Made by a program: the position numbers and the translations under genes
Origin: Candidatus Accumulibacter necessarius
GTDB lineage: Bacteria > Pseudomonadota > Gammaproteobacteria > Burkholderiales > Rhodocyclaceae
Direction: 5' to 3'
Length of the DNA stretch: 34,166 bases
Assembly (NCBI GenBank): GCA_017302435.1
Contig: JAFLDL010000046.1
Location: 1 to 34,166 of the forward strand
In this document: piece by piece, positions 1-8,234 of the stretch
How positions within the stretch are numbered: the first letter of the stretch is position 1
Layout: each line of letters begins with the position of its first letter
Notes under the pieces: model-generated
Databases searched by the model: none
The model's input: the letters and a program-made list of their open reading frames with translations, nothing else
What the model was told of the DNA's origin: nothing

Positions 1-147
1 GCCACGCCAGCCGGCAAGGCTGAGCCCGCCAAGTCCCCACCGGCGAAGAGCACGGCCGACGAGAAGAAGGCGGCCAAGCAGGCAAAGAAGGACGCCGAAA
101 AGCAGGCGGCGGCAACCAAGGCTGAGGCCAGCGCCGCCAAGAAGTAG
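1..147 (+). CDS. 3' end of a Lys/Ala-rich protein (truncated by window edge)
   Basis: Reading frame 1 is open from the first base to a TAG at 145-147. It encodes 48 residues made almost entirely of Ala, Lys, Glu, Pro and Ser, ending in SAAKK. Low-complexity AK-rich tails of this type occur in histone-H1-like/AlgP-type nucleoid proteins and in phasin-like or envelope proteins, so the family cannot be decided from the tail alone. A perfect 10-bp hairpin follows 31 bp downstream, which fits this being the end of a transcription unit. The 5' part lies outside the window. Confidence 0.7.
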   Translation, partial: ATPAGKAEPAKSPPAKSTADEKKAAKQAKKDAEKQAAATKAEASAAKK

Positions 148-178
148 TTTCGCTTGCTGGTCCGGCACGTGGCAGCCA

Positions 179-202
179 CCAACCCCGCTCCGGCGGGGTT
201 GG
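179..202 (+). terminator. Hairpin terminator after the truncated first gene
   Basis: A perfect 10-bp stem (CCAACCCCGC / GCGGGGTTGG) closes a TCCG tetraloop. This GC-rich structure lies 31 bp after the stop at 147. Only a short, mixed T-containing stretch (TCGTTCA) follows, so it is a strong stem with a poor U-tract. It separates the first gene from the eamA-ruv unit. Confidence 0.7.
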
Positions 203-260
203 TCGTTCACCCGGGCAGGATCAGGTTCGAGTGCCGGTAGCGGCGGTTTGCCGCCATCAT

Positions 261-276
261 TGGCACGATGCTTGAT
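261..276 (+). promoter_or_regulatory. Sigma-54-like -24/-12 element upstream of the permease gene
   Basis: TGGCACG (261-267), four bases, then TTGAT (272-276) matches the RpoN consensus TGGCACG-N4-TTGCW except for one change: the C of the -12 GC dinucleotide is A. It lies 32 bp before the ATG at 309, which leaves room for a short leader. The loss of the conserved -12 C is a real weakness, and no enhancer-binding protein gene is visible nearby. Confidence 0.35.
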
Positions 277-308
277 ACACTCCTGCCCTGCGTCAACAAG
301 CCGATCCC

Positions 309-1169
309 ATGCGCCCCCTGCCATCGCTGCTGCCCTTCCTGTTTGTTTTCCTCTGGAGCACCGGTTTCATCGGCGCCAAGTTCGGGCTGCCGTACGCCGA
401 ACCTCTGACCTTCCTGCTCGCCCGCTACGTTCTGGTGCTCACCCTGATGACGAGCTTCGCCCTGGCGACGCGTGCGCCATGGCCGAGCGATCGGCGTCAG
501 GCTTTCCATATCGGTGTTTCCGGCCTGCTGGTGCACGCGCTGTATCTGGGCGGGGTGTTCATGGCCATCAAACAGGGTCTGCCGGCTGGCGTGACGGCTC
601 TGATCGTCGGCATGCAGCCGCTGTTGACGGCGTGTGGCGCCGGCTTCCTGCTCGGCGAAAAGGTGTCGCCACGGCAATGGCTGGGGCTGGTGCTCGGTTT
701 TGCCGGCGTCTCGCTGGTGGTTGCCAACAAGCTCGGCGACCTGCCGCTGGCGGCGATGCTGCTGCCGGCATTCGCGGCGCTGCTTGGCATCACCCTGGGC
801 ACGCTGTACCAGAAGCGCTTTTGCCCGCGCTTCGACCTGCGCAGTGGTTCGGTGATCCAGTTCCTGCCGACGGCGGTCGTCACCGCTGTGGTTGCCTGGA
901 ACACCGAGAGCATGACCATCGACTGGACGCCGGAGTTCGTCTTTGCGCTGCTCTGGCTGGTGCTGGTGCTTTCCTTCGGTGCCATCAGTCTGCTCAATGT
1001 GCTGATCCGCAGCGGCAGTGCGGTCAATGTTGCCAGCCTGTTCTACCTGACACCGCCGAGTACGGCCGTGATCGCCTGGCTGGTTTTTGGCGAAACACTT
1101 GGTGGGCTGGCGTTGGCCGGCATGGTGCTGGCGGTGGGTGGCGTCTATCTGGCGCGGGCGCGGACGTGA
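309..1169 (+). CDS. DMT superfamily EamA-type permease
   Basis: The 286-aa protein is almost wholly hydrophobic, with about ten predicted membrane segments. It has the two-fold EamA repeat typical of drug/metabolite transporters: the first half begins with [17 protein letters not shown] and the second half carries [17 protein letters not shown] near residues 245-265. Such proteins export amino acids, metabolites or drugs across the inner membrane, and the substrate cannot be read from sequence. ATG 309 is the first plausible start. The stop TGA (1167-1169) shares a base with the ruvC ATG (TGATG), so ruvC is probably translationally coupled to it. This neighbour is unusual, since yebC more often precedes ruvC. 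Confidence 0.85.
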   Translation: MRPLPSLLPFLFVFLWSTGFIGAKFGLPYAEPLTFLLARYVLVLTLMTSFALATRAPWPSDRRQAFHIGVSGLLVHALYLGGVFMAIKQGLPAGVTALIVGMQPLLTACGAGFLLGEKVSPRQWLGLVLGFAGVSLVVANKLGDLPLAAMLLPAFAALLGITLGTLYQKRFCPRFDLRSGSVIQFLPTAVVTAVVAWNTESMTIDWTPEFVFALLWLVLVLSFGAISLLNVLIRSGSAVNVASLFYLTPPSTAVIAWLVFGETLGGLALAGMVLAVGGVYLARART

Positions 1170-1735
1170 TGGGCGATTCCGCCAAGCCGCTGCTGCGCAT
1201 TCTCGGTATCGACCCCGGCCTGCGCATTACCGGCTTCGGTCTGATCGAAAAGGCGGGCAACCGGCTGACCTACGTCGCCAGCGGCTGCATCCGGACCGAC
1301 GTCAGGGATTCGCTTCCCAGCCGTCTGGGAACGATCCATGCCGGCCTGCGCGAACTGGTGGCCAGGCACCAGCCGGATCAGGCGGCGGTCGAGATCATCT
1401 TTGTCAACGTCAATCCACAGTCGACACTGTTGCTTGGCCAGGCGCGTGGCGCGGCGATCACGGCGCTGGTGGCGAGCGGGCTTGGGGTCTCCGAGTACAC
1501 CGCTCTGCAGGTCAAGCAGGCGGTGGTCGGCAACGGCCACGCCGACAAGGTGCAGGTGCAGCACATGGTCCGTCGCCTGTTATCCTTGTCGGCAGATCCC
1601 AGGCCCGACGCCGCCGATGCGTTGGCCTGTGCGATCGCGCACGCGCACGGCGGGCAGGGGTTTGGTAGCCTGGCGAGTGGCGGCCTGCACGTGCGCAATG
1701 GCCGACTGATTGTCGGCAAGGCTGCGGCAAAGTGA
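1169..1735 (+). CDS. ruvC: Crossover junction endodeoxyribonuclease RuvC
   Basis: This 188-aa Holliday-junction resolvase nicks four-way junctions symmetrically with RuvAB. The four acidic residues of the RNase-H-like active site are visible: Asp15 in GIDPG, Glu75 in VEIIFVN, and Asp147 and Asp150 in PDAADALA. Length is close to the 173 aa of E. coli RuvC, with a short N-terminal extension. The start ATG at 1169 overlaps the stop of the permease gene by one base. The same frame is open well upstream through the permease gene, but alignment to RuvC begins only here. ruvA follows 13 bp downstream. Confidence 0.96.
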   Translation: MGDSAKPLLRILGIDPGLRITGFGLIEKAGNRLTYVASGCIRTDVRDSLPSRLGTIHAGLRELVARHQPDQAAVEIIFVNVNPQSTLLLGQARGAAITALVASGLGVSEYTALQVKQAVVGNGHADKVQVQHMVRRLLSLSADPRPDAADALACAIAHAHGGQGFGSLASGGLHVRNGRLIVGKAAAK

Positions 1736-1748
1736 GGGAGAACAACCA

Positions 1749-2324
1749 ATGATCAGCCGGCTGACTGGAATCCTGCTGGAAAAGAACCCGCCGCAGGTGG
1801 TGGTTGACGTGCAGGGTGTCGGTTATGAGCTCGACGTGCCAATGAGCACTTTCTACAACCTGCCGGCGAACGGCGAAAAACTCAGTCTGCTGACCCACTT
1901 TGTGGTCCGCGAGGACGGGCACTTTCTATACGGCTTCGCCAGCGAAGCCGAGCGCTTTGCCTTTCGCCAGTTGCTGAAGATCTCTGGCGTTGGTGCGCGC
2001 CTGGCTCTGTCGGTCCTTTCCGGACTGTCGGTGGGCGATCTAGCGCAGGTGGTGGCGCGGCAGGAGGTGGGTCGCCTGACCAAGGTGCCGGGGATTGGCA
2101 CCAAGACCGCCGAACGCCTGCTGCTGGAGCTCAAGGGGAAACTCGCCGACGCCCTGCCGAGCAGTGTCGTGTCGCCTGCCGGGGCGCACAGTGACATCCT
2201 CAATGCGCTGCTGGCGCTGGGTTACAATGACCGCGAAGCGGGCGCCGCGATGAAGCAGTTGCCGGCCGACAGCACCACCTCCGACGGCATTCGTCAGGCG
2301 CTCAAGCTGTTGTCAAGGGTCTGA
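1749..2324 (+). CDS. ruvA: Holliday junction branch migration protein RuvA
   Basis: This 191-aa subunit binds the four-way junction and loads the RuvB motors. The N-terminal OB-fold begins [12 protein letters not shown]. Two helix-hairpin-helix motifs are visible: [12 protein letters not shown] near residues 75-90 and [18 protein letters not shown] near 110-130. A C-terminal RuvB-contacting helical domain ends in [12 protein letters not shown] 1749 is preceded by AGGGAG as ribosome-binding site. A longer in-frame start inside ruvC is possible but would add residues not found in the family. The AI-2E-type gene starts 8 bp after its stop. Confidence 0.96.
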   Translation: MISRLTGILLEKNPPQVVVDVQGVGYELDVPMSTFYNLPANGEKLSLLTHFVVREDGHFLYGFASEAERFAFRQLLKISGVGARLALSVLSGLSVGDLAQVVARQEVGRLTKVPGIGTKTAERLLLELKGKLADALPSSVVSPAGAHSDILNALLALGYNDREAGAAMKQLPADSTTSDGIRQALKLLSRV

Positions 2325-2331
2325 ATCGACA

Positions 2332-3411
2332 ATGAATCCCGGTCACAAACAACTCATCCAGATCGCGCTCGTCGCGCTCCTGCTGGTCGGCTGTATTGCC
2401 GTGCTGTTGCCGTTTACCGGTACCCTGCTTTTCGCCATAGTCATCTGTGTCACGACGCTGCCGATCCGCAATCGCCTGCTCCGGATCTGCCGCGGGCGCA
2501 GCAATCTGGCGGCGTTGCTGGTGTCGATCCTGCTGCTGTTGCTGCTCGTCGCGCCAGTTGCTCTACTCTCGGGTTCGATTGCCGACGGCGTCGAACTCGC
2601 GATCCGTTATCTGAAACCCCTGATGGAAAATGGCCTTCCCGCTGAGCCGCCGGCCTGGCTGGCGAGATTGCCGATCGTCGGTCGCGATGCCGGCGCCTAT
2701 TGGCATGAACTGGTCGCGAGCCGGGAGGAGATGAACAACCTGCTGCATCAGTTCGTTGACCCAACCCGCAAGCTCGCGCTGGCCACCGCCGCGCTGCTGG
2801 CGCAGGGCCTGCTGCAACTCGTGCTGGTGATCTTTTTCGTCTTCTTCATTTTCCGCGACGCACACCTCTATGCTGACGCCCTGCACATCGGCAGCCGGAC
2901 ACTTGCCGGTGACCTGGGCGAGCGCATGCTGGCGCTGGTCGAAGGCACGGTCACCGGGGTCATGGTCGGCATCGTCGGCACCGCTGCGGCGCAGTCGGTC
3001 GTGGCGATGGTCGGCTTCCTCATTGCGGGCGTACCAGGCGTTGTCATCCTGACGGTGGCGACCTTCTTCCTGTCCATGGTGCCGGTGATCGGTGCAACCC
3101 TGATCTGGCTGGGGGCTGCCGTCTGGCTGTACAGCGAGGGACAGACCGGCTGGGCCGTGTTCATGGTGCTCTGGGGAATGTTCGGGATCAGCAGCGTGGA
3201 CAACTTCATCAAGCCGATCCTGATTTCACGAACATCCAGCCTGCCGCTGCTGTTGATTGTCGTCGGCGTCTTTGGTGGCGTGCTGGTCTTCGGCTTCATC
3301 GGCCTCTTCCTCGGGCCGACCCTGCTGGCGCTGGGGCAGGTCTTGATCCGCGAATGGCTGGCGCACGCCGATGCGCAAGTGCCCGCCGCGGAGGAGCACC
3401 GGCCGCGATGA
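2332..3411 (+). CDS. AI-2E/PerM family membrane transporter
   Basis: The 359-aa polytopic membrane protein has the arrangement of the AI-2E transporter (PerM/YdiK-type) family. Two N-terminal hydrophobic hairpins are followed by a soluble amphipathic stretch (about residues 85-145) and a C-terminal block of transmembrane segments containing [13 protein letters not shown], a family signature. Members have been linked to autoinducer-2 export or Na+/H+ antiport, and the substrate here is unknown. The gene lies between ruvA (7-bp gap) and ruvB (ATGA overlap), so it is co-transcribed with the resolvasome although no functional link is obvious. Confidence 0.88.
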   Translation: MNPGHKQLIQIALVALLLVGCIAVLLPFTGTLLFAIVICVTTLPIRNRLLRICRGRSNLAALLVSILLLLLLVAPVALLSGSIADGVELAIRYLKPLMENGLPAEPPAWLARLPIVGRDAGAYWHELVASREEMNNLLHQFVDPTRKLALATAALLAQGLLQLVLVIFFVFFIFRDAHLYADALHIGSRTLAGDLGERMLALVEGTVTGVMVGIVGTAAAQSVVAMVGFLIAGVPGVVILTVATFFLSMVPVIGATLIWLGAAVWLYSEGQTGWAVFMVLWGMFGISSVDNFIKPILISRTSSLPLLLIVVGVFGGVLVFGFIGLFLGPTLLALGQVLIREWLAHADAQVPAAEEHRPR

Positions 3412-4472
3412 TAGAGACCGACGACCTCGGCAGTGTTCCGGTGGACCGGCTGATCTCGGCCGAATCGAAATCCACCCAGGAAGAAGCGATCGAGCGCGCC
3501 CTGCGGCCTCGACGCTTGGCAGATTACGTCGGCCAGGCGAAGATCCGCGAGCAGTTGACGATTTTCATCGAGGCAGCCAGGAGGCGCAGCGACACGCTCG
3601 ATCATGTTCTCCTGTTCGGTCCGCCAGGCCTTGGCAAGACCACGCTGGCGCATATCATCGCCGCCGAGATGGGCGTCAACCTGCGCTCGACTTCGGGCCC
3701 GGTGCTCGAACGCGCCGGTGACCTGGCCGCCATCCTGACCAATCTCGAACCGCGCGACGTGCTGTTCATCGACGAAATTCATCGCCTGTCACCCGTCGTC
3801 GAAGAGATCCTGTATCCGGCACTGGAAGACTTCCAGATCGACATCATGATCGGCGAAGGTCCGGCAGCACGCTCGGTCAAGCTTGATCTGCCGCCGTTCA
3901 CGCTGGTCGGCGCGACCACCCGTGCCGGGATGCTGACCAACCCGCTGCGCGATCGTTTCGGGATCGTTTCCCGACTCGAGTTCTACACGCCCGAGGAACT
4001 GACGCTGATCGTCACGCGCTCGTCGCAGTTGCTCAAGGTGCCTGCCGATGCGGGCGGGGCGCTGGAGATCGCACGGCGTTCGCGCGGTACACCACGCATC
4101 GCCAATCGCCTGCTGCGTCGCGTGCGCGATTTCGCCGAGGTCCGGGCCAGCGGGCACATTACGCAGGAAGTCGCCGATCTGGCCCTGCTGATGCTCGATG
4201 TCGATCACGGTGGGCTCGACGTCATGGACCGCAAGCTGCTGTCCGCGGTCATCGACAAGTTCGGCGGCGGCCCGGTCGGCGTCGATAACCTCGCCGCTGC
4301 CATTGGCGAGGCGCGCGATACCATCGAGGACGTGCTCGAACCGTATCTGATCCAGCAGGGCTTTCTACAGCGTACGCCGCGCGGCCGGGTGGCGACGGCG
4401 GCGGTGTACCGTCACCTCGGTCTCGACGCCCTCCTCGGCGAACCCCAAGGTGAGCTCTGGCGGGCGCCCTGA
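3408..4472 (+). CDS. ruvB: Holliday junction branch migration ATPase RuvB
   Basis: This 354-aa AAA+ motor drives branch migration on RuvA-bound junctions. Walker A is GPPGLGKT at residues 71-78 and Walker B with the DEIH box is FIDEIHR at 120-126. Sensor 1 is in VGATTRAG, and the arginine finger/sensor 2 region includes [19 protein letters not shown]. The C-terminal winged helix ends with [14 protein letters not shown], followed by a short tail. The start ATG 3408 overlaps the previous stop (ATGA) and has GAGGAG just upstream. An upstream in-frame start would overlap the previous gene by ~55 bp and is not needed. Confidence 0.97.
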   Translation: MIETDDLGSVPVDRLISAESKSTQEEAIERALRPRRLADYVGQAKIREQLTIFIEAARRRSDTLDHVLLFGPPGLGKTTLAHIIAAEMGVNLRSTSGPVLERAGDLAAILTNLEPRDVLFIDEIHRLSPVVEEILYPALEDFQIDIMIGEGPAARSVKLDLPPFTLVGATTRAGMLTNPLRDRFGIVSRLEFYTPEELTLIVTRSSQLLKVPADAGGALEIARRSRGTPRIANRLLRRVRDFAEVRASGHITQEVADLALLMLDVDHGGLDVMDRKLLSAVIDKFGGGPVGVDNLAAAIGEARDTIEDVLEPYLIQQGFLQRTPRGRVATAAVYRHLGLDALLGEPQGELWRAP

Positions 4473-4539
4473 GCGCTTCCCCCTGGTCACAAATACTTAC
4501 ATTCGCGACAAGGATGCTGCCTTAGAATCGGCGCCGGCA

Positions 4540-4983
4540 ATGAGACACCAGCAGAAACCCAACGCGTTCACCATCCCCGTCCGTATTTACTACGAAGACA
4601 CCGATGCCGGTGGCGTCGTCTACTATGCGAATTATCTGAAGTTCTTCGATCGTTGCCGGACCGAATGGCTGCGTGAGATCGGCCATCAGCAGGCGGACCT
4701 GCTGCGCGATCCGGGCATCGCCTTTGTCGTCCGCAGCGTCAGCGTCGAGTATCTGAAGCCGGCGCGGCTTGACGATCAACTGGTCGTCGGCCTTGAAGTG
4801 GAGAGGATCAGTCGCGCGCAGATCTTCTTCCGCCAGCACATCCGGCGCGCCGATGAGACGGTGGAGGGAGGCTGGCAGGAACTGGTCCGGGGCGCCATCC
4901 ACATCGTTTGTGTAAACTCCGCGCTGATGAAAACGACTTCTATCCCCGCAATTCTGCGTACCAAACTGGAAGCACTGCAATGA
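4540..4983 (+). CDS. ybgC: Tol-Pal system-associated acyl-CoA thioesterase YbgC
   Basis: This 147-aa hotdog-fold thioesterase is the first gene of the Tol-Pal cluster. The motif YYEDTDAGGVVYYANYLKFF contains the catalytic Asp (Asp22, equivalent to Asp18 in E. coli YbgC). LVVGLEVERISRAQIFF and the C-terminal strand follow the family pattern. I chose ATG 4540 because homology begins just before IPVRIYYED. A longer in-frame start at 4450 would overlap ruvB and add 30 unrelated residues. TAGAAT at 4523-4528 could be a -10 box, but no good -35 is seen. The stop overlaps the tolQ start (ATGA). Confidence 0.94.
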   Translation: MRHQQKPNAFTIPVRIYYEDTDAGGVVYYANYLKFFDRCRTEWLREIGHQQADLLRDPGIAFVVRSVSVEYLKPARLDDQLVVGLEVERISRAQIFFRQHIRRADETVEGGWQELVRGAIHIVCVNSALMKTTSIPAILRTKLEALQ

Positions 4984-5657
4984 ATGTCTCGCAAGACCTC
5001 TCGATCCTGCACCTGATCCTCAACGCCAGCGCCGTGGTTCAGGCAGTGATGCTGCTGCTGGCCGGCGTCTCGTTCATGTCCTGGTATTACATTTTCCGCA
5101 AGTGGTTCACGGTCAAGGCGGCGCGCGCGCAAACCGAACAGTTTGAGCGTGACTTCTGGAGCGGCGGCGATCTCAACAGCCTCTACCAGAGCGCGATCAA
5201 TGACCGGCACAGTACCGGCAGCATGGAACGTATCTTCGAAGCCGGCTTCCGGGAATTCACCAAATTGCGCAGCCAGAAAAACCTTGACCCGAAAGACGTG
5301 ATCGACGGCTCGCGGCGCGCCATGCGTGCGACCTATCAGCGGGAGATGGACAGCATCGACTCGCACCTCGCCTTTCTCGCTTCGGTTGGCTCGGTGAGTC
5401 CTTATGTCGGCCTGTTCGGCACGGTCTGGGGGATCATGCATTCCTTCCGCGGCCTTGCCAACGTTGGCCAGGCGACACTCGCTGCGGTTGCCCCAGGGAT
5501 TGCCGAAGCGTTGGTGGCGACGGCCATCGGCCTGTTTGCGGCCATTCCGGCGGTGGTCGCCTACAACCGCTTCGCGCATGAGATCGACCGTCTCTCCTCG
5601 CGCTTCGAGTCCTTCATGGAAGAGTTCTCGAACATCCTGCAACGGCAGATGAGGTAA
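4980..5657 (+). CDS. tolQ: Tol-Pal system proton-channel subunit TolQ
   Basis: This 225-aa inner-membrane protein forms, with TolR, the proton-driven motor that energises TolA for outer-membrane invagination at division. It has the MotA/TolQ/ExbB layout: one N-terminal membrane segment (about residues 17-37), a long cytoplasmic loop, and two C-terminal segments. The second of these includes SVGSVSPYVGLFGTVWGIMH and the third APGIAEALVATAIGLFAAIP. ATG 4980 overlaps the ybgC stop, so the two are probably coupled. tolR starts 4 bp downstream. Confidence 0.96.
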   Translation: MNVSQDLSILHLILNASAVVQAVMLLLAGVSFMSWYYIFRKWFTVKAARAQTEQFERDFWSGGDLNSLYQSAINDRHSTGSMERIFEAGFREFTKLRSQKNLDPKDVIDGSRRAMRATYQREMDSIDSHLAFLASVGSVSPYVGLFGTVWGIMHSFRGLANVGQATLAAVAPGIAEALVATAIGLFAAIPAVVAYNRFAHEIDRLSSRFESFMEEFSNILQRQMR

Positions 5658-5661
5658 GGCC

Positions 5662-6066
5662 ATGCGTCCGCGTCGTCTGAAAAACGAAATCAACGTCGTT
5701 CCCTATATCGACGTCATGCTCGTGCTGCTGGTCATCTTCATGGTGACGGCGCCGATGATGACCACTGCCAGCATCGACGTGCCGTCGGTCGGCAAGGCTG
5801 CGCAGCCGCCAGTCGAAGCGCTGCAGGTGATCGTCCGAGCTGACCGGACGCTGGCGCTGCTGGCTCCGGGAAAGCCCGAACGCCCGCTGAGCCGGAGTGA
5901 ACTCTCCGACGAGATTGTCGCCGCGCAGCGGCGGAATCCCGAGCAGGCGGTTGTCATTGCCGGTGACAAGAACGTCAAGTATCAGGCGGTGCTCGAAGTC
6001 ATGGACGACCTTCAGCAAAAGCAGGTCAAACGGATTGGCCTTCTCGTACAGCCGACAGGCAAGTGA
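5662..6066 (+). CDS. tolR: Tol-Pal system protein TolR (ExbD family)
   Basis: The 134-aa ExbD/TolR protein has a short basic N-terminus and one membrane segment (about 12-32). That segment contains the essential Asp in [17 protein letters not shown] (Asp17, corresponding to Asp23 of E. coli TolR). A periplasmic domain ends with [15 protein letters not shown]. It couples proton flow through TolQ to conformational change in TolA. ATG 5662 lies 4 bp after the tolQ stop, with GAGGTAAGG acting as ribosome-binding site. Confidence 0.95.
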   Translation: MRPRRLKNEINVVPYIDVMLVLLVIFMVTAPMMTTASIDVPSVGKAAQPPVEALQVIVRADRTLALLAPGKPERPLSRSELSDEIVAAQRRNPEQAVVIAGDKNVKYQAVLEVMDDLQQKQVKRIGLLVQPTGK

Positions 6067-6077
6067 GTTCCTGATCT

Positions 6078-7178
6078 GTGGAAGCTGTCGAAACCCTCAC
6101 GCGGCCGCCGCAGGACGACCCGGCAAAATGGCCATCGCTGGTCCTGTCGGCGGCCGTGCACTTGGTCCTGATCGGTGCACTGTTCCTGGGCGTGCAATGG
6201 AAGAGCAAACCACCCTCCGCGGTTGAGGTCGAGATCTGGCGCGCGGCACCGGCGCCCAAGGTCGTCAGTCAGCCGGAGCCAGCGCCGGAGCCGAAGCCCG
6301 AAACAAGGCCTGCGCCGAAACCGGAGCCCAAGCCGGAACAGAAGCCAGCATCCAAGCCGGAACCGAAGCCGGAACCGAAGCCGGAACCGAAGCCTGAACC
6401 CAAGCCTGAACCCAAGCCTGAACCCAAGCCTGAACCCAAGCCTGAACCCAAGCCTGAACCCAAGCCTGAACCCAAGCCTGAACCCAAGCCCGTGGCGAAA
6501 GCAGTCGCGAAGCCAGACCCGAAACTCGAGCCCAAGCTGCCAATCAAGCCGGACATCCCCCTGAAAGAAGACAAGAAGCTCAAGGAGCCAGCGAAGAAGG
6601 AGGAGCCCAAGACGAAAGAGGCACCTCGAAAGGAAGACCCGAAGGCGAAAGAGCAACCCAGGAAGGAAGATCCAATACCGAAGGATCCGCCCAGGAAGGA
6701 AGAGCCAAAGGCGAAAGAACCAAAGACGAAAGAACCGAAGCCGGAGCCTGAGCGCCGCCCGAGTTTTGACGATGAGCTGAAGCGGGATCAGAAGCAATTG
6801 CAGCAGCAGAAGGCAGCTCAGGAGCAACTTGCCCGTGCTGATGCCGAGGCTCGCCAGCTCAGGCAGTTGGCGGCCGAGCAGGCGGGGGTGGACCGGAAGC
6901 GCGGGCTCGCCGAATACGTTGACAAAGTGCGCGGCAAGATCCGTGGCAACATTTCGCTGCCGCCCGGCATCCAGGGTAATCCGCAAGCCGAGTTCGAGGT
7001 CACGCAGCTTCCCACAGGGGAGGTCCTCGACGTCAAGCTGCGCCGCTCCAGTGGCAATCCGGCGCTCGATGCGGCCGTCGAGCGTGCGATTCGCAAGTCG
7101 TCGCCATTGCCCAAGCCAGCGAACCCGGATCTCTTCGAGCGCGTTCTCAAAATTCCGTACAAACCGCGCGACGACTAG
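6078..7178 (+). CDS. tolA: Tol-Pal system protein TolA, with Pro-Glu-Pro-Lys repeat domain
   Basis: This 366-aa energy-transducing protein spans the periplasm from TolQR to TolB/Pal. It starts at GTG 6078. One membrane segment (residues 20-40) keeps the Ser-x3-His pattern (Ser24, His28) that contacts TolQ. A Pro-rich PEPK-repeat region (about 70-140) and a highly charged Lys/Glu helical region (about 155-270) replace the Ala-rich helix of E. coli TolA. The C-terminal TonB/TolA-like domain (about 278-366) includes [18 protein letters not shown]. The repeat region is encoded by near-perfect 12-bp units, so its length may vary between strains. Confidence 0.93.
   Translation: MEAVETLTRPPQDDPAKWPSLVLSAAVHLVLIGALFLGVQWKSKPPSAVEVEIWRAAPAPKVVSQPEPAPEPKPETRPAPKPEPKPEQKPASKPEPKPEPKPEPKPEPKPEPKPEPKPEPKPEPKPEPKPEPKPEPKPVAKAVAKPDPKLEPKLPIKPDIPLKEDKKLKEPAKKEEPKTKEAPRKEDPKAKEQPRKEDPIPKDPPRKEEPKAKEPKTKEPKPEPERRPSFDDELKRDQKQLQQQKAAQEQLARADAEARQLRQLAAEQAGVDRKRGLAEYVDKVRGKIRGNISLPPGIQGNPQAEFEVTQLPTGEVLDVKLRRSSGNPALDAAVERAIRKSSPLPKPANPDLFERVLKIPYKPRDD
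6318..6485 (+). repeat. 12-bp tandem repeat array inside tolA
   Basis: Fourteen consecutive 12-bp units run here. Three diverged units (6318-6353) come first, then three identical AAGCCGGAACCG units (6354-6389) and eight identical AAGCCTGAACCC units (6390-6485). Each unit encodes Lys-Pro-Glu-Pro. Because 12 is a multiple of 3, unit gain or loss keeps the reading frame. The two homogeneous sub-blocks suggest recent expansion by slippage or unequal exchange. Confidence 0.97.
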
Positions 7179-7220
7179 TTTCGCCGGGCGGCACCCTGCC
7201 GACGACTGCCGATCATTGAC

Positions 7221-8120
7221 TTGAACGCCCATCAGCTCGACATCTTCCTCGATTCTCACGAGGTCACCCTGGCCAACGAGGTAGTCGCGGCCTTGTGTGC
7301 TCACGACAGCGAGCGAACGGCGCAGAGCATTGCTCGACTGCGGGCGGAAGCCCCCCAGCGGCCTGATTTGGCGGTTTTCGACAGCCTCAACGCCTTCCTT
7401 GAACTGACTCGGGAAATCCACACGGCGGGGCTCGATGCTGATGCTCTGGAACTGACCGTTGAAGTTCTCAATACCCGGATTGTTCCTGCTGCGGGTATTC
7501 TCGGCAGCGCGGCCAAGGGATTTCTCGCATTCCTTTGGCTGCAACTGGCACGCGCGGCAACACATCCGTTCGACCGCGAGCGGCCGCACCTACATGCTGC
7601 CGATCTGTTTCTGCGTGCGCAAGCCTACGACGCCGCAGAAGCCGCCGCAATCGGCATTGCCGGAGCTGATACCGATCGCGCCGTATTGCGCTGGCGGGCG
7701 ATCGCCCGCTATCGTCGGGCTGGACTGAAGGCTGCACGAGGGGAGATTCTTGCGTTTGCCTGGTACGCACCCGACGCTTTTCCCGATCTGCTGCGGGAAC
7801 TCGGCGACTCGCAGCTTGACAAGGATTGGCTCGCCTTCAAGGCAGAAGTCGAGGATTCCGGCAACGCGTGGCTGCCAGCCTGGTACCTGCTGCGGCACCC
7901 GGCAGTGAGCGCCGAAATCGGCAGCGAACCTGCATCGGGACTGCCGCAGGCGATCGAGAGCAGGCCGGCGCGGCAGGCCTTTGGTCTCCTGACCCGTATT
8001 CTTGACCTCGAAAAGCAGGGCCACAGTCGGACCCTGATCGAATATCGGGCGCGACTGAAGGCCACTGATGCCAGCTTCTTCGCCATTTATATGCGGTCGC
8101 GAGAGGTTCAGCATCGATAG
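7221..8120 (+). CDS. Conserved-looking hypothetical protein between tolA and tolB
   Basis: I do not recognise this 299-aa protein. It has no signal peptide and no clear membrane segment. It is rich in Ala, Leu and Arg and looks almost wholly alpha-helical, with repeat-like helical pairs (for example LHAADLFLRAQAYDAAEAAA), so a TPR/SEL1-like solenoid is possible. No ATG fits the N-terminus; TTG 7221 is the best start and lacks a clear ribosome-binding site. It shares the tolA frame, separated by one TAG and 14 sense codons. Codon use matches the neighbours. Its position inside the Tol-Pal cluster suggests a cytoplasmic envelope- or division-related role, but this is only context. Confidence 0.75.
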   Translation: MNAHQLDIFLDSHEVTLANEVVAALCAHDSERTAQSIARLRAEAPQRPDLAVFDSLNAFLELTREIHTAGLDADALELTVEVLNTRIVPAAGILGSAAKGFLAFLWLQLARAATHPFDRERPHLHAADLFLRAQAYDAAEAAAIGIAGADTDRAVLRWRAIARYRRAGLKAARGEILAFAWYAPDAFPDLLRELGDSQLDKDWLAFKAEVEDSGNAWLPAWYLLRHPAVSAEIGSEPASGLPQAIESRPARQAFGLLTRILDLEKQGHSRTLIEYRARLKATDASFFAIYMRSREVQHR

Positions 8121-8203
8121 GCACACCTTCGCCGCGATTGCCGCTGATCGGTCACCGTTCGCAAGATAACGTTTGGTTACAAATCAGGAGCATTTGGAGG
8201 CGA

Positions 8204-8209
8204 TATAAT
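8204..8209 (+). promoter_or_regulatory. Probable -10 box of the tolB-pal-cpoB unit
   Basis: A perfect TATAAT lies 25 bp before the tolB ATG (8235), in the 114-bp gap after the hypothetical gene. The upstream region is locally AT-rich. The best -35 candidates (TTACAA at 8177-8182, TTGGTT at 8173-8178) are too far away (21-25 bp), so this is a -10-driven assignment. It suggests that tolB-pal-cpoB-queE has its own transcript. Confidence 0.45.
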
Positions 8210-8234
8210 CGCGAATTCTGTATTGGACTACGCC

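Noticed and set aside
248-1168. Long upstream extension of the ruvC frame, giving a 495-aa protein
   Set aside because: The frame is simply open through the permease gene. The extension has no membrane or domain character, and RuvC homology starts at ATG 1169.
6012-7589. 525-codon open frame on the minus strand across tolA
   Set aside because: It mirrors the Pro-Glu-Lys repeat and GC-rich codon pattern of tolA, its product is a low-complexity FRLGFRLG repeat, and tolA itself is well supported.
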